Part shown: in pieces, positions 21,430 through 31,013 of the stretch | Layout of the letters: every line of letters begins with the position of its first letter | Position numbering within the stretch: the first letter of the stretch is position 1 | Assembly: GCA_016271365.2 (NCBI GenBank) | Contig: JADMNL010000028.1 | Span: forward strand, 54,888,001-54,952,000 | Source: Neoceratodus forsteri | Lineage: Eukaryota; Chordata; Ceratodontiformes; Ceratodontidae | Reading direction: 5' to 3' | Length of the DNA: 64,000 nt | The notes under the pieces: model-generated | Seen by the model: the letters and a program-made list of their open reading frames with translations, nothing else | Told to the model about the DNA's origin: nothing | Database searches by the model: none | Made by a program: the position numbers and the translations under genes

Positions 21430-21960
21430 AATTTGGAGTCAAAATACCAACACACGCCTATGGTGTTAGGGTTTCCAACTGTAGCACCCCACCCTGTAGA
21501 GACTGACAGATGTCAGGGGTGTTACTTGGGATCATCGTTTGTAATACTCACACCATTCCATCCCCACCCCCACCCTGCAGCCAGTGACAGGCACTGTGGT
21601 GTGCCTTGCACTGTTCAGCCACAAAGTTCACACCTTTCTCCTATGCTGTACCCACCTCAGCATATTTCCATATGGCATGGGGTAAGTATAATGCCCAAAG
21701 ACCCCCAAAGCACACCACAACACTTGTCAGTGTCTACAGGGTAGGGTGAGGTACAATGGCATGAGCATTATAGCTGATGACCCAAAGGCACACCGCAATG
21801 CCTGTCAGTCTGTACAGGGTGGGGGTGGGCAGGCGTCACTATGCCGCTGCCATTACGCATTATGCGTCTCTAACTCCGGCACTAGCAATGCCAATGCCAG
21901 CGGAACAACATTCGGCATTGAGAAATGTTTGTTCCCCATGCCATTGGGCTACTAAATATT
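21430..21960. repeat. Diverged inverted and direct repeats
   Basis: gtgacaggcactgtggtgtgcc (about 21584) has an inverted relative at caaagcacaccacaacactt (about 21706), and the ctacagggtagggtgag and ctgtacagggtgggggtg words form direct copies. Beyond 21960, up to 23680, I see no gene or element I can name. Confidence 0.4.
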
Positions 21961-23682
21961 GTAGGTAATGCGACACTTTTTCACTAAGTCTTTCAAAATG
22001 TATCTTACTCTCCCCGCTAACCGCATCGTCGCTGTTTGTGACATCACAGACTGTCATGGCAAGCACTAAAAACCTCAAGGCACTGTGAGGTGAACAAGGG
22101 AGAGGCAAATGTTTTCTATACAGACGTTTCAGATGGACTGTCAGTTTGTACTGTAAATTTTGGAAAGAACATTGACAATGAAAAAATATGTATTTTCTAG
22201 TAAACTGTAAACAGCTGGACTTTATTTATGACAAATCATGGACTGAAGTGCAGAGTTGCTGTTTGACATCAAGATGAGAGCAACAGAGTTATAGTGATAG
22301 AGGATAAAATAAAACAAAACAAACAGAAAAAGCAGCAACTTCCTGCAGTAATCTTCCTACTCCCCGAAACCCCCAACCATGTTCTCTGACCAGTCAGCTG
22401 ATCAAACCATCTCATCCCAAAACTGTAATATCGTTACTGGCCCACACTCCGTTATTGGCAGAGAGACTGACTGAAAGCTGCCTTGCAGAAGGACTGGCCT
22501 ATGTGTTTCAGTGAAGAGCAGACTTCAACCTAATGATCAAGCACTCCCCACGTTCAACAGTGCAAACACAAAATCTTCTCCCTCCCAGCCCCTGCTATAC
22601 CACCTGCACATCCAGCACTCAATGCAACCTCCCCTTCACCTACCTCCCTGCAACCTTCGAATCCCCCATGCATCAGATGACCTCTTTAGGCCACTACAGG
22701 GGTTGCTATGGGAGCTGGAAGGTAAATCCTCCCTCCCCAGGCTGCCAACAACTGGAGACTCAGGCTTACTCTAAAATTCAGGTTGACCTTGTGGTGCAGT
22801 GCCTTTGGACTATTGAGGCAGCCTGTAACTAATCCATTTAAACATTTTCAATTTACCTTTAAAAGAATTAATGTAATGAGAAATAACAGACTAGTCTACA
22901 TACCTGTAAGTATAGTTCTGTTGTTGTCTTTCCTTTCACATTCACACTGTGGCAAAGGGAAGTTTAGCATTTGGTTCTGCTACTCACTGATGCAGCAGCT
23001 GAAATAAGAAAGGAAAGGAGACTAAAATGATTAAAAAATGTTTTTTAAGGGTAGATATAAAAGGAGCCCGATCCTGCATGGAAGGCGTATACGATTAAGT
23101 GGACACAGGACTTAGGGCGAAGGAACAGAGGTGACGGACTATGGGAGACTGCGATCTGGGTAGCTGGGACTTCAATACAGTGGCAATTGTGGGCGGACAG
23201 GAAAGTGGGGCCCTGACTGAGGTCCACCCCCTTAAGTTCAGGCTGGGGGATGTTTATATGTATTTAAAGGGGGGGGGTGCAGGGATGAAGCCCCCCTGCA
23301 TTGGGACCAGCATGCAGTTCAACCAGCAAGGTGCACAATGCAATTGCCATGCACACATCTTGCTGTTGCCTGTTTTCTGTGCACTGATCGCCTTCATCCA
23401 ATTTTGTTTTCACCCTATTGTGGGTATCCCTATGTGAGGGTAACAGCTCAGCACTATGGCTTGCAGTGCTTCATTCCCCCAACCCTGCTCTAAGCAGATA
23501 CCATGTGATAGACTGAGGTCATGGTGGTTCCTGCTTCCCAGCTGCCAGCAGTTCAGTGCTGGCTCATGGTACCCCACCTACCCCCAAACACATGGCTGTG
23601 GTTTGACCAGATACTTAGGTCTCAACATCTCTGACACTGTGCTGCTACATAGAAGTGATGGAGAGGCCCCATTACAATGTTT

Positions 23683-23850
23683 TCAAACAACATGAAGTCT
23701 TGCTGTATTCTGACATTATGTAGTTAGCCCCAGCACTTGAACTGCTCCGGAGAGGAAAGAGTTAACTCTATGCCAGCGCATAGAACACTGAACTTGAGCT
23801 TGGTTCAAACCTCTGTCTGCTGCACTTTGAAGTGTAACCGTCAGATTCTT
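23683..23850 (+). repeat. Left inverted terminal repeat of DIRS copy B
   Basis: caaacaacatgaagtcttgc to gtcagattctt; inverted match to 30463-30650. The following 400 bp to the gag start are the 5' leader, without a recognisable TATA box. Confidence 0.88.
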
Positions 23851-24244
23851 TACTCCACCTAACTGAACAGTTGCTCCACAGATTTCTCCTTCGCTAACGG
23901 TTTGGTCTGGTTTAAAACATCAGTTTTACCAATATTTCTTTCGTTATTTCATTTTAGATCCCTGTCTGCGTTACAGTGAGTACATAGGTAGTGGACTTGT
24001 TTGGAAAAACCGTGTAGAAATTGTACAAAACAGTTTTTCAACCGGTTCAGCTGAACCGATTGCCTGTATTTGTTTGTATTTGTGTATATCTTTTTTCTTT
24101 TAGTTGATTTTAGTGTGAGGCACTGGTCCTTATCGGTTCTAAAAAAAATGTGTTTCATCGTTTTTTTTCAAACACCCGTAACACGGTTAGGAAGCAATAA
24201 GGGAGTCTTGCCTGGCTGTTGCCATAAAACGGGTAAGTGATAGG

Positions 24245-25289
24245 ATGGCTTTGTTTGAGAAACCCAAGAGAAAAACTGGGACCACTGGGTTTCAACACTG
24301 CAGTGAGTGTGGGGAGGCCTTTGCTAGGGCTGCTCCCCACACCACCTGTGTTTACTGTCTGGGTTTTGACCACCTGGAGTCAGACTACCAGATATGTAAG
24401 AATTTCCCTAAAGCCAGCCTGAATAAAAGATTGGGCAGACTTAGGGAAAAGGAGGCCAAGAAGTCTGCTGACCCGGATGGTCAGCCCGGTTTGATTCCAA
24501 CCGAACTTGAGGGAGTGCCCACTGATCTGGGCGAGACTCCCTCGGGCAAATGGAGAGCTGATCCTGAGGGGTCGGTTCTGGCAAAAAGGAAAAAGAAAGA
24601 AAAATCGTCTGGTTTGGAACCAGAACAGGGCAATTAGCATAGCTGAATCGCTCTGTTTGGTTCTGGATGATCCGATGCCTTTGGGCAGACGTTTGCTTCA
24701 GTTGGTTCCTCTGGTTCAGGATTATTCCCCTGAAGACTTTTATGAACTGGATTTGGAGGGGGAGGAGAAGGAGGACGATGATGATGATGATGATGATGAT
24801 AATGATGGTGTGGAAGGTCTGGATGAGCCCATAGAACTGGACATCTACCCAGACAGACCTGCTGGTGATTCCCCTCCTAGGCTTTCTGACTCCCCTTCAC
24901 ACTTTATATTTTACAAGAAAGTGGCAGAAACCCTCCCGCTCCCTTTGGATGAAGCAGTCAAGGAGCGAGAGGAGCCTGACTATGTGGAGATGATGGACAT
25001 CCCAGAGTCCAAGAGGTTGTCTATTCCTCTTCACAAATCCTTTTGGAAACAGACACATAAGTTACTGAAGACTCCAAATTCTTTACCTCCTATGGACAGA
25101 TGAATGGACAAGAGGTATATGTTGTCAGGCCCAGGTACAGTGTACTTGTACCAACAATGCAGCTATGTTGGGGTGGTGCAGGCTGCAGCCTGTGATAAGG
25201 CTAACATACCCTTGGCTTCACACACCCTGAATAAAGATGCCAGGAAGCTAGATGCCATGGCAAAGAAATAATACATGGCATCTTCCTTG
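24245..25289 (+). pseudogene. DIRS gag-like ORF, 5' part (copy B)
   Basis: Starts at ATG 24245 (MALFEKPKRKTGTTGFQHCS), chosen because the same position starts gag in copies C and D. A Cys/His cluster follows at about residues 18-52 (HCSECGEAF, CVYCLGFDHLESDYQIC), probably zinc-binding. A frame change near 24620 leads into 24507-25103, where the acidic block is expanded to a run of ten Asp by a GAT repeat (about 24775-24805). After it come FIFYKKVAETLPLPLDEAV and EMMDIPESKRLSIPLHKSFW. A stop at 25101 and the insertion at 25290 finish it. Confidence 0.8.
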
Positions 25290-26767
25290 AAACTTTGCAG
25301 GCCTTGGGGAATACATTAAATCAACTTATTTCCTCTGTGACAGGTCTATCTATAAAATTCAATTCCCTCATCACTTGTGTGACCGTTGTTGAGTGCACGC
25401 TTGAGAAAGTCACTTTGGCATTGATGGCAGCCACTAAAGTTGCCAATACTGCTATGGGGGCTGTGGCATCACTGATAAAAGAAAACATGCACCTTCGATC
25501 ACGGCTGGAAATGTTGGAGAACTAGTCAAGGGCCCATCACGTACGGATCCTGAGATTAGCTGAAGGCTGTGAGGGGGACAACCTGATATTATTCCTACAG
25601 GAATGGATCACGAGCCAACTGGGAGAGGAAGTGACCCAGGCAGTCCAAAAAATCCAAAAGGCTTAACAGGTTGCTTTCTGAGGCTTTCAAGATAACCCAG
25701 AGGCCCCACTTACTGTAGTGATAGTGCTAGATGGAGTGGGATCACGGCACTATCTCTTGGTGCTAACAAGGAGGAAGAAAACCCAGCTCCATGATGGCCA
25801 GCAAATAAAGTTTTTCCCCGATCTCTCATATGCCACAAGACAGAGGAGAAAAAGGTTTGATGGTGTGAGGGCACTCTTACGTGAGGCAGACATACCTCAT
25901 GGACTGATTTTTACAGCTTGATTGAGGATCGTTCACCAGAGCAAAGTTTTTCTTTTTTCAGAACCAGCAGAAGCTCTCAAATGGACCCAACACAAAGCTC
26001 CATCTCGAAGGAGAGACAACGAGGAAGATGACCTATCATCTGATGAAGAGGCTACCTGAAAGGCCCTAATATCCTAGTGAGGGCACTTGGACTGAACTGT
26101 AAAAGGAACATGGAGGGTGACTGTTAAGTTAAAAGTGATGCATTTCCCCACCCATCAAACATGTTACTTATATCTTTTTTTTTCAGTTGTGCTATGTAAT
26201 AAAATGGGTCTGGGGTTACAGCGAGTTGTTAGCTTTGATTTCTTTGCTCCAGAACTGTGTCTCTGCCCATTTAATCACATCAGGGGTTTCTATATTAACA
26301 GTTGGTTCCTGTTGACATGTTCATGCATGTTCTCTAACAATGCTTCAGTGCCTTTAATAATTTAAATTCAATAGTCGCACTGTCTTATTAGGGGAGTACA
26401 CAGTAGGGTACTGAGTCTGATAATTTCTCTTTTCTGTTTGACACTATTTAGTGTACTTACTGCGGTTAAGCATGGCACTTTGGTCCCTATTATTAGGGAA
26501 GAAAATCGGACAATTAACACTGCGGACTATTAAGATCAAACATACCATGCAGCTCATGGACTCTAGTACTGACACAGTATTATAAACATTGTATTTTACT
26601 GTAATGGTAGTACCCTCCAAAGATATATCTTATTTCATTTAACGGTTAAGAAGAGAGTATTAAGAGGAGTGGCACCCTCATTCTGACTCACATTTGTAAT
26701 GTTGAATGATGATATAATGACTGTATGTTTGTCTTTGCTAAAATAATAAACATAAAATAAAAAAAAA
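25290..26767 (+). mobile_element. L1-like ORF1-only insertion with poly(A), inside DIRS copy B gag
   Basis: DIRS sequence stops at 25289 (tcttccttg) and resumes at 26768 (gagtcatgg). Between them are 1478 bp that begin inside an L1/Tx1-type ORF1, run through its end at about 26059, continue as about 700 bp of non-coding 3' sequence and finish in an A-rich tail (taataaacataaaataaaaa and more A). No ORF2 (endonuclease/RT) is visible. Relative to copy A, 190 bp of gag (A positions 160-349) are missing at the junction instead of being duplicated. This looks like a 5'-truncated insertion of an ORF1-only family, comparable to mammalian HAL1, with a target deletion. Confidence 0.75.
25295..26059 (+). 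pseudogene. L1/Tx1-type ORF1 (RNA-binding protein), truncated and broken
   Basis: The first open part (to TAG 25525) ends its coiled coil with HLRSRLEMLEN, the usual hinge before the RRM-like domain. After the stop the reading continues as HHVRILRLAEGCEGDN and LFLQEWITSQLGEE, the RRM-like start. The 25718-25921 frame gives YLLVLTRRKKTQLHDGQQIK, FFPDLSYATRQRRKRFDGVR and LLREADIPHGLIFTA, the conserved C-terminal domain of L1-type ORF1. It ends DEEAT near 26059. ORF1 proteins coat LINE RNA as trimers. Stops at 25525 and 25921 and frame shifts make it a pseudogene. Confidence 0.75.
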
Positions 26768-27128
26768 GAGTCATGGTTACATCTGTGGCTCTTTGGAGAC
26801 TAGCTTGGCTCAGATGTACTAGCCTATCACAAGATACCTAGGCTAAGGCCATGGATTCTCCTGTTGTCTATAATTCTCTGTTTGGGGAGAAGAGAAGTAT
26901 ACGAAAAAGATGGATGAGTACAGGACCAGCTACAGGAGTGCACAGGCCAAGGAAAGGCAGGCAACTCCTCAAAAGCAGCAGTCGAGGGGCTGGGGCAGGC
27001 CTTTCTACCAGGCACAGACCTCCTCGCCTTTTTCCCAGAGAGGGTTCTTCAGAGGGAGAGACAGAAGGGGGATGAGCAGGGCTGCTTCCTCCTCTTAGCC
27101 TAAGGCTCCTTCCAAGCAGAAGCCCTGA
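26768..27128 (+). pseudogene. DIRS gag-like ORF, 3' part (copy B)
   Basis: Resumes the gag reading after the L1-like insertion: matches to copy A across SLAWLRCTSLSQDT-type sequence, MDEYRTSYRSAQAKERQATP and the basic RGFFRGRDRRGMSRAASSS tail. A TGA at 27127 closes it immediately before the RT frame at 27130. Confidence 0.78.
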
Positions 27129-27129
27129 T

Positions 27130-28130
27130 GTGTCAGCCCGGGTCAACTTCCCAATTCCTGTAGGAAGCAGGCTGGCTTACTACTCCCGGGACTGGAAGTC
27201 TATTACCTCAGACAAGTGGGTCCTGGAAGTAGTAAGCCAGGGACTGGCTCTCAGCTTCAAAAAATTTCTGAAACAGAGGGTCAGGTCCTTTCCACCTGCA
27301 AACATCTCCAAAACCTTTGCCCTAGAGGCAGAGGCTTCATCTCTGCTGACTCTCAGAGCCATAGAGAAAGTTCCTACACTTCACTGGGACAAAGGTCTGT
27401 ATTCCAGATACTTGCTTACTCCAAAAAATAGGGGAGTGGCAGCCCATCCTAGACTTAAGATGCCTAAACAAGCATCTACTAAAGCCAAAATTCAAAATGA
27501 TGACTCTGGGAATAATTCTTCCCTCTCTAAGGCCAGGGTACTGGCTAGCCTCCCTGGACTTAAAGGATGCCTACTTTCATATTCCCATTAGGTGCTCCCA
27601 CAGAAAGTACCTCAGATTCGAAATGCCTTCAGGCCATTGGCAGTTCAAAGCAATGCCCTTCAGCCTAACATCAGCTCCAAGGGTGTTTACAAAGTGCTTA
27701 GCCGTAGTAGTGGCCTTTCTAAAGAGACAAAACATCTCCATATTCCCATACCTGGACAACAGGCTCATAGGGGGTCAGTCTCCAGACCAGGTCAAGTCAG
27801 ATTCACAAGTGACCCATCAAGTGCCCACTTCTCTAGGATTCCTCCTCAATCTTCCCAAGTTAGTTCTCAAGCCAGTACAACTCTTGACCTTCATAGGGGC
27901 AGAATTGGATACTATCAAAGCAAGAGCATTTCTTCCCTTGGCAAGGGTAAGGGCCATTATACAGCTGGCTTCCTCTTTCCACCTTATGGTGTCTTGACCA
28001 GCAAGGCATTTTCTTCAACTTATGGGCCACATGGCAGCTTTCACTGTAGTGGTCCAAGGGGCCAGATTTCAGATGAGGGACATCCAGTTTCATTTGAGGG
28101 CTTTTTGGTCTCAGAAAAAAAGATCCTGTA
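27130..28130 (+). pseudogene. DIRS reverse transcriptase (copy B), active site changed
   Basis: The N-terminal part is in one frame (27130-27591: RPFPPANISKTF-like block, ALEAEASSLLTLRAIEKVP), then a shift leads to 27497-27997 with the SLDLKDAYFHIPIRC block and ALPF/MPFSLTSAPRVFTKCLA. The catalytic YLDD box reads IFPYLDNRLIGG, so the second Asp is Asn, which should abolish polymerisation. The frame ends at TGA 27995 within the RT-RNase H linker. Confidence 0.85.
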
Positions 28131-28980
28131 ACCAAGCATATTCCAGTGACTCAGACCCTGATCCAGGCTCTCTAATGGTGGCAGGATCAGGACAACCTCA
28201 GGCAAGGAGTCCCATTCATCACTCAATCTCATTCTGTGGTTCTAACCATGGATGCTTCTCTCTTGGGGTGAGGAGCTCACTTGGGAGCTCTCACAGCTCA
28301 GGGAGTATGATCCACTCTGCAGTCTCTTCTCCACATCAATCTTCTGGAGCTCAGGGCAGTGTACCTGGCTCTGCAAGCCTTCTCGGAATCAGTACAGAAC
28401 AAGGTGGTTCAGGTCAGGACAGACACCACCATGTGGTACATCAACAACCAGGGAGGCACTCGGTCTATGTCTTTGTGCATAGAAGCCATGAAATTATGGT
28501 CCCTGGCTTATTCTCTACAGACCTCTTTGGTAGCAGTCCACCTCCCAGGGAAGGACAATGTGCTAGCAGATGCATTGAGCAGGATTTCCCAGGGCCATCA
28601 CGAATGGTCCCAGGATCCCTCAGTGTTAAAAGTGATAATTTCAAGTTGAGGCAATCCAGAGATAGATCTCTTTGCAGCCCCAGACAATCACCAACTTCCT
28701 CTCTTCTGTTGCAGACCCCCAGTCTTGGGTTCAGTCCCTCTGGAAGCTCTGATTCTGGATTGGGAAGGGAAATTTCTATATGCCTCCCCTCCTTTTCCTC
28801 TACTGTTCAAGGTCCTGGTCAAGATAAGGTCACAATCTTGCAAAGTGATCCTGATTGCTGCCAATTGGGCGAGGCAGCCTTGGTATTCCCTGTTGCTGTC
28901 CTTAGCAGTCCTTCTTCCCCATCTCTTCCCAGGAATCACAACCTGTTAACCTCCTCTCAGGACAGGATCTGGTACCCCAA
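28110..28980 (+). pseudogene. DIRS RNase H and linker (copy B)
   Basis: Contains VVLTMDASLLG then a stop (first acidic site kept), HINLLELRAVYLALQAFSES (Glu kept), VQVRTDTTMWYINNQG (Asp kept) and VHLPGKDNVLADALSRISQG (last Asp kept), spread over two frames. Downstream linker PEIDLFAAPDNHQLPLFCCR is present. Stops near 28269 and 28650 break it. Confidence 0.82.
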
Positions 28981-28999
28981 CCTTTAGTCTCTCAATCTC

Positions 29000-30050
29000 A
29001 AGGCATGGCTCTTGAAGAGTTAGAGTATGCAAATTTGCATCTGTCTCAAGGGGTTCTGGGCATTCTCAAAGCTTCTTAAAAATCTGCCACCAGAAAAACT
29101 TACAACTCCAAATGGAAAAGATTCAGCATTTGGTGTTCCAAGAAGCATATATCCTCAGATACTGCTGACTTGTATACAGTTCTGGATTACATTGTTCATC
29201 TTAGTGGCCTAGGCCTCAGACCAGCTACACTCAAAGTACACTTGTGAGCTGTTTCTGCTTTTCTGTGAGTGGGAAAGCCCTCCTCACTGGCATCTCATCC
29301 TGTTTTCTGAAAAATTTTCAAGGGATTGCTTCATACCAGTTCCCCCTTTAGGGCTCCTACTCCTGCTTGGGATCTTAATGCTTACATCGATCAGCTTATG
29401 CAACCCCCTTTTGAGCCTTTGTCTTCAGCAGAGCTCAAGTACTTGACTTGGAAAACTGTGTTCCTGGTAGCTATTACCTCTGCCAGGTGTATCAGTGAAT
29501 TGCAAGCTCTGTCAGTGGAGCCTGATTTTATCTCATTCCATAGAGATAAGGTGGTCCTTAGAACCAACAGGAGGTTCTTACCCAAAGTGGTTTCAGATTT
29601 TCATCTGAACCAGTTCATGTCTCTTCCTGTGTTCTTCACTGATCATTCTTCTTCAGGAGAGAGAAGATTACACAGTTTGGATGTTAAAAAGGCTCTTTGC
29701 TACTGCATTGAGTGTACTAAGGCACTCAGGTTTGACTCCTCAGTTGTTCCTCATTTATGGTGAAGAGGGGAAGGATAAACCTGTTACTAAGAGAACTACT
29801 GCCAGGTGGATTGTCTCTTGTATGCAATTCTGCTATGAAAAGCTAGGCAAAATACACCCTTCAGGCCTCATTCGACTAGTGGTACATCTGCTTCTCTGGC
29901 TGCTGCCAGAGATATACCCTTATTAGAGATGTGCAAAGCAGCCACCTGGAAAGCAGTCCATACAGTCACCAAGCATTACTCTCTGGATATCCAGGTTAGT
30001 AGTGATGCTTGGTTTGGTGCAGCAGTACTACAGAGCCTATTCCCAAAGTA
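29000..30050 (+). pseudogene. DIRS tyrosine recombinase (copy B), catalytic Arg lost
   Basis: The SAM-like N-terminal part (29030-29320) is frame-broken. The middle is open at 29326-29763 (SARCISELQALSVEPDFISF keeps the first Arg). After a shift near 29740, the C-terminal part reads HSTSGTSASLAAARDI then CKAATWKAVHTVTKHYSLD. The HxxR box has Ser (agt) where A and D have Arg, and nine bases just upstream are deleted. Trp, His and the Tyr nucleophile remain. Not functional as it stands. Confidence 0.85.
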
Positions 30051-30093
30051 TGATCAATTCCTTCCCCCATGGAGGTACTGCTTGGTAGTGTGC

Positions 30094-30190
30094 ATAATGT
30101 CAGAATATAGCAAGACTGCATGTTGTTTGAAGAAAACAGTTCTCACCTTAGTAATTGTGTTTCTTCTGATGGAGTCTTGCTGTATTCTGA
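30094..30190 (+). repeat. DIRS internal complementary region (copy B)
   Basis: cataatgtcagaatatagca and catgttgtttgaagaaaac (left terminus, inverted) are joined to tcaccttagtaattgtgttt and tgatggagtcttgctgtatt (right terminus, inverted), directly after the recombinase end. Confidence 0.85.
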
Positions 30191-30462
30191 CCTACCTCCC
30201 TGCCTCCCCTCTCAGAACCTATTTTTTGGGAAGTGGGATGGTAGGCGCAATGTTGCACCTCTTGGGTGTACTTGACACTCTCCTTTTTCAGCCAAGTGGA
30301 GTGGGTTATTTTTATGGTATGGTAATTATTTTATTCACTACCTGGCTTCTGTTTTGGATTTCTCAACTTGAGTCTTTTGGGGATCAAAAATATTTGGTTG
30401 CATTTTTGGCTAGTAAAAATGTTACAATTTTCACATAGCGGGGGTAGTTAGTATTAGCTCGT

Positions 30463-30650
30463 AAGAATCTGATGGTTACACTTCAAAGTGCAGCAGACAG
30501 AGGTCTGAACCAAGGTCAAGCTCAATGTTCTATGCTCTGGCATAGAGTTAACTCTTTCTTCTCCAGAGCAGTTCAAGTGCTAGGGCTAACTGCATAATGT
30601 CGGAATACAGCAAGACTCCATTAGAAGAAACACAATTACTAAGGTGAGTA
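30463..30650 (-). repeat. Right inverted terminal repeat of DIRS copy B
   Basis: aagaatctgatggttacact to the caattactaaggtgagta word; inverted match to 23683-23850. Confidence 0.88.
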
Positions 30651-31013
30651 ATTTTTTCTTATTGTCCTGAGCAATCACCACTTCCACTACCACCAACCAG
30701 AAAAATACAGACACTTGATCAGCTGGTCACTACGTCAGTGCACGAATGCATTATGAAATATCACTATCTCTGACGGTGACTACAGCTGCTAGATGAAGGG
30801 AAGGCTGAAAATGCAGAGACATCAGACATCCCCAGCAGTACAGTACTACAAGGCAAGTGGGAGGGTTGGCAAGCCCCTGTAGATACTCAGGACGCCATGT
30901 TTGGGCCTGAATTAAAAGGAAATGACTGACAAGTCCCCTGGGTAGCCCAAAATAAGTCCTTAAGTCATTCACCCCTTCCCAATGCCATCATTTCTCAGCC
31001 TCCACCTCAATCT

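Larger units (their letters stand above)
23683..30650 (+). mobile_element. Full-length DIRS-type retrotransposon, copy B (with L1-like insertion)
   Basis: Both termini lie in the window: left repeat 23683-23850, then gag, RT, RNase H, recombinase, internal complementary region and right repeat 30463-30650. Total length is 6.97 kb, of which 1.48 kb (25290-26767) is a foreign insertion, leaving about 5.5 kb. It is the best reference for the family layout. Disabling changes include the gag insertion, a FPYLDN mutation in RT and loss of the recombinase catalytic Arg. Confidence 0.92.

Noticed and set aside
22511..22832. Pro/Ser/His-rich frames of 87-99 codons
   Set aside because: C-rich sequence, two overlapping frames equally open, no feature to prefer either.
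26035..26060. CTGATGA at the end of the L1-like ORF1
   Set aside because: Part of the acidic C-terminal codons (DEEAT); no hairpin or GAAAC follows.
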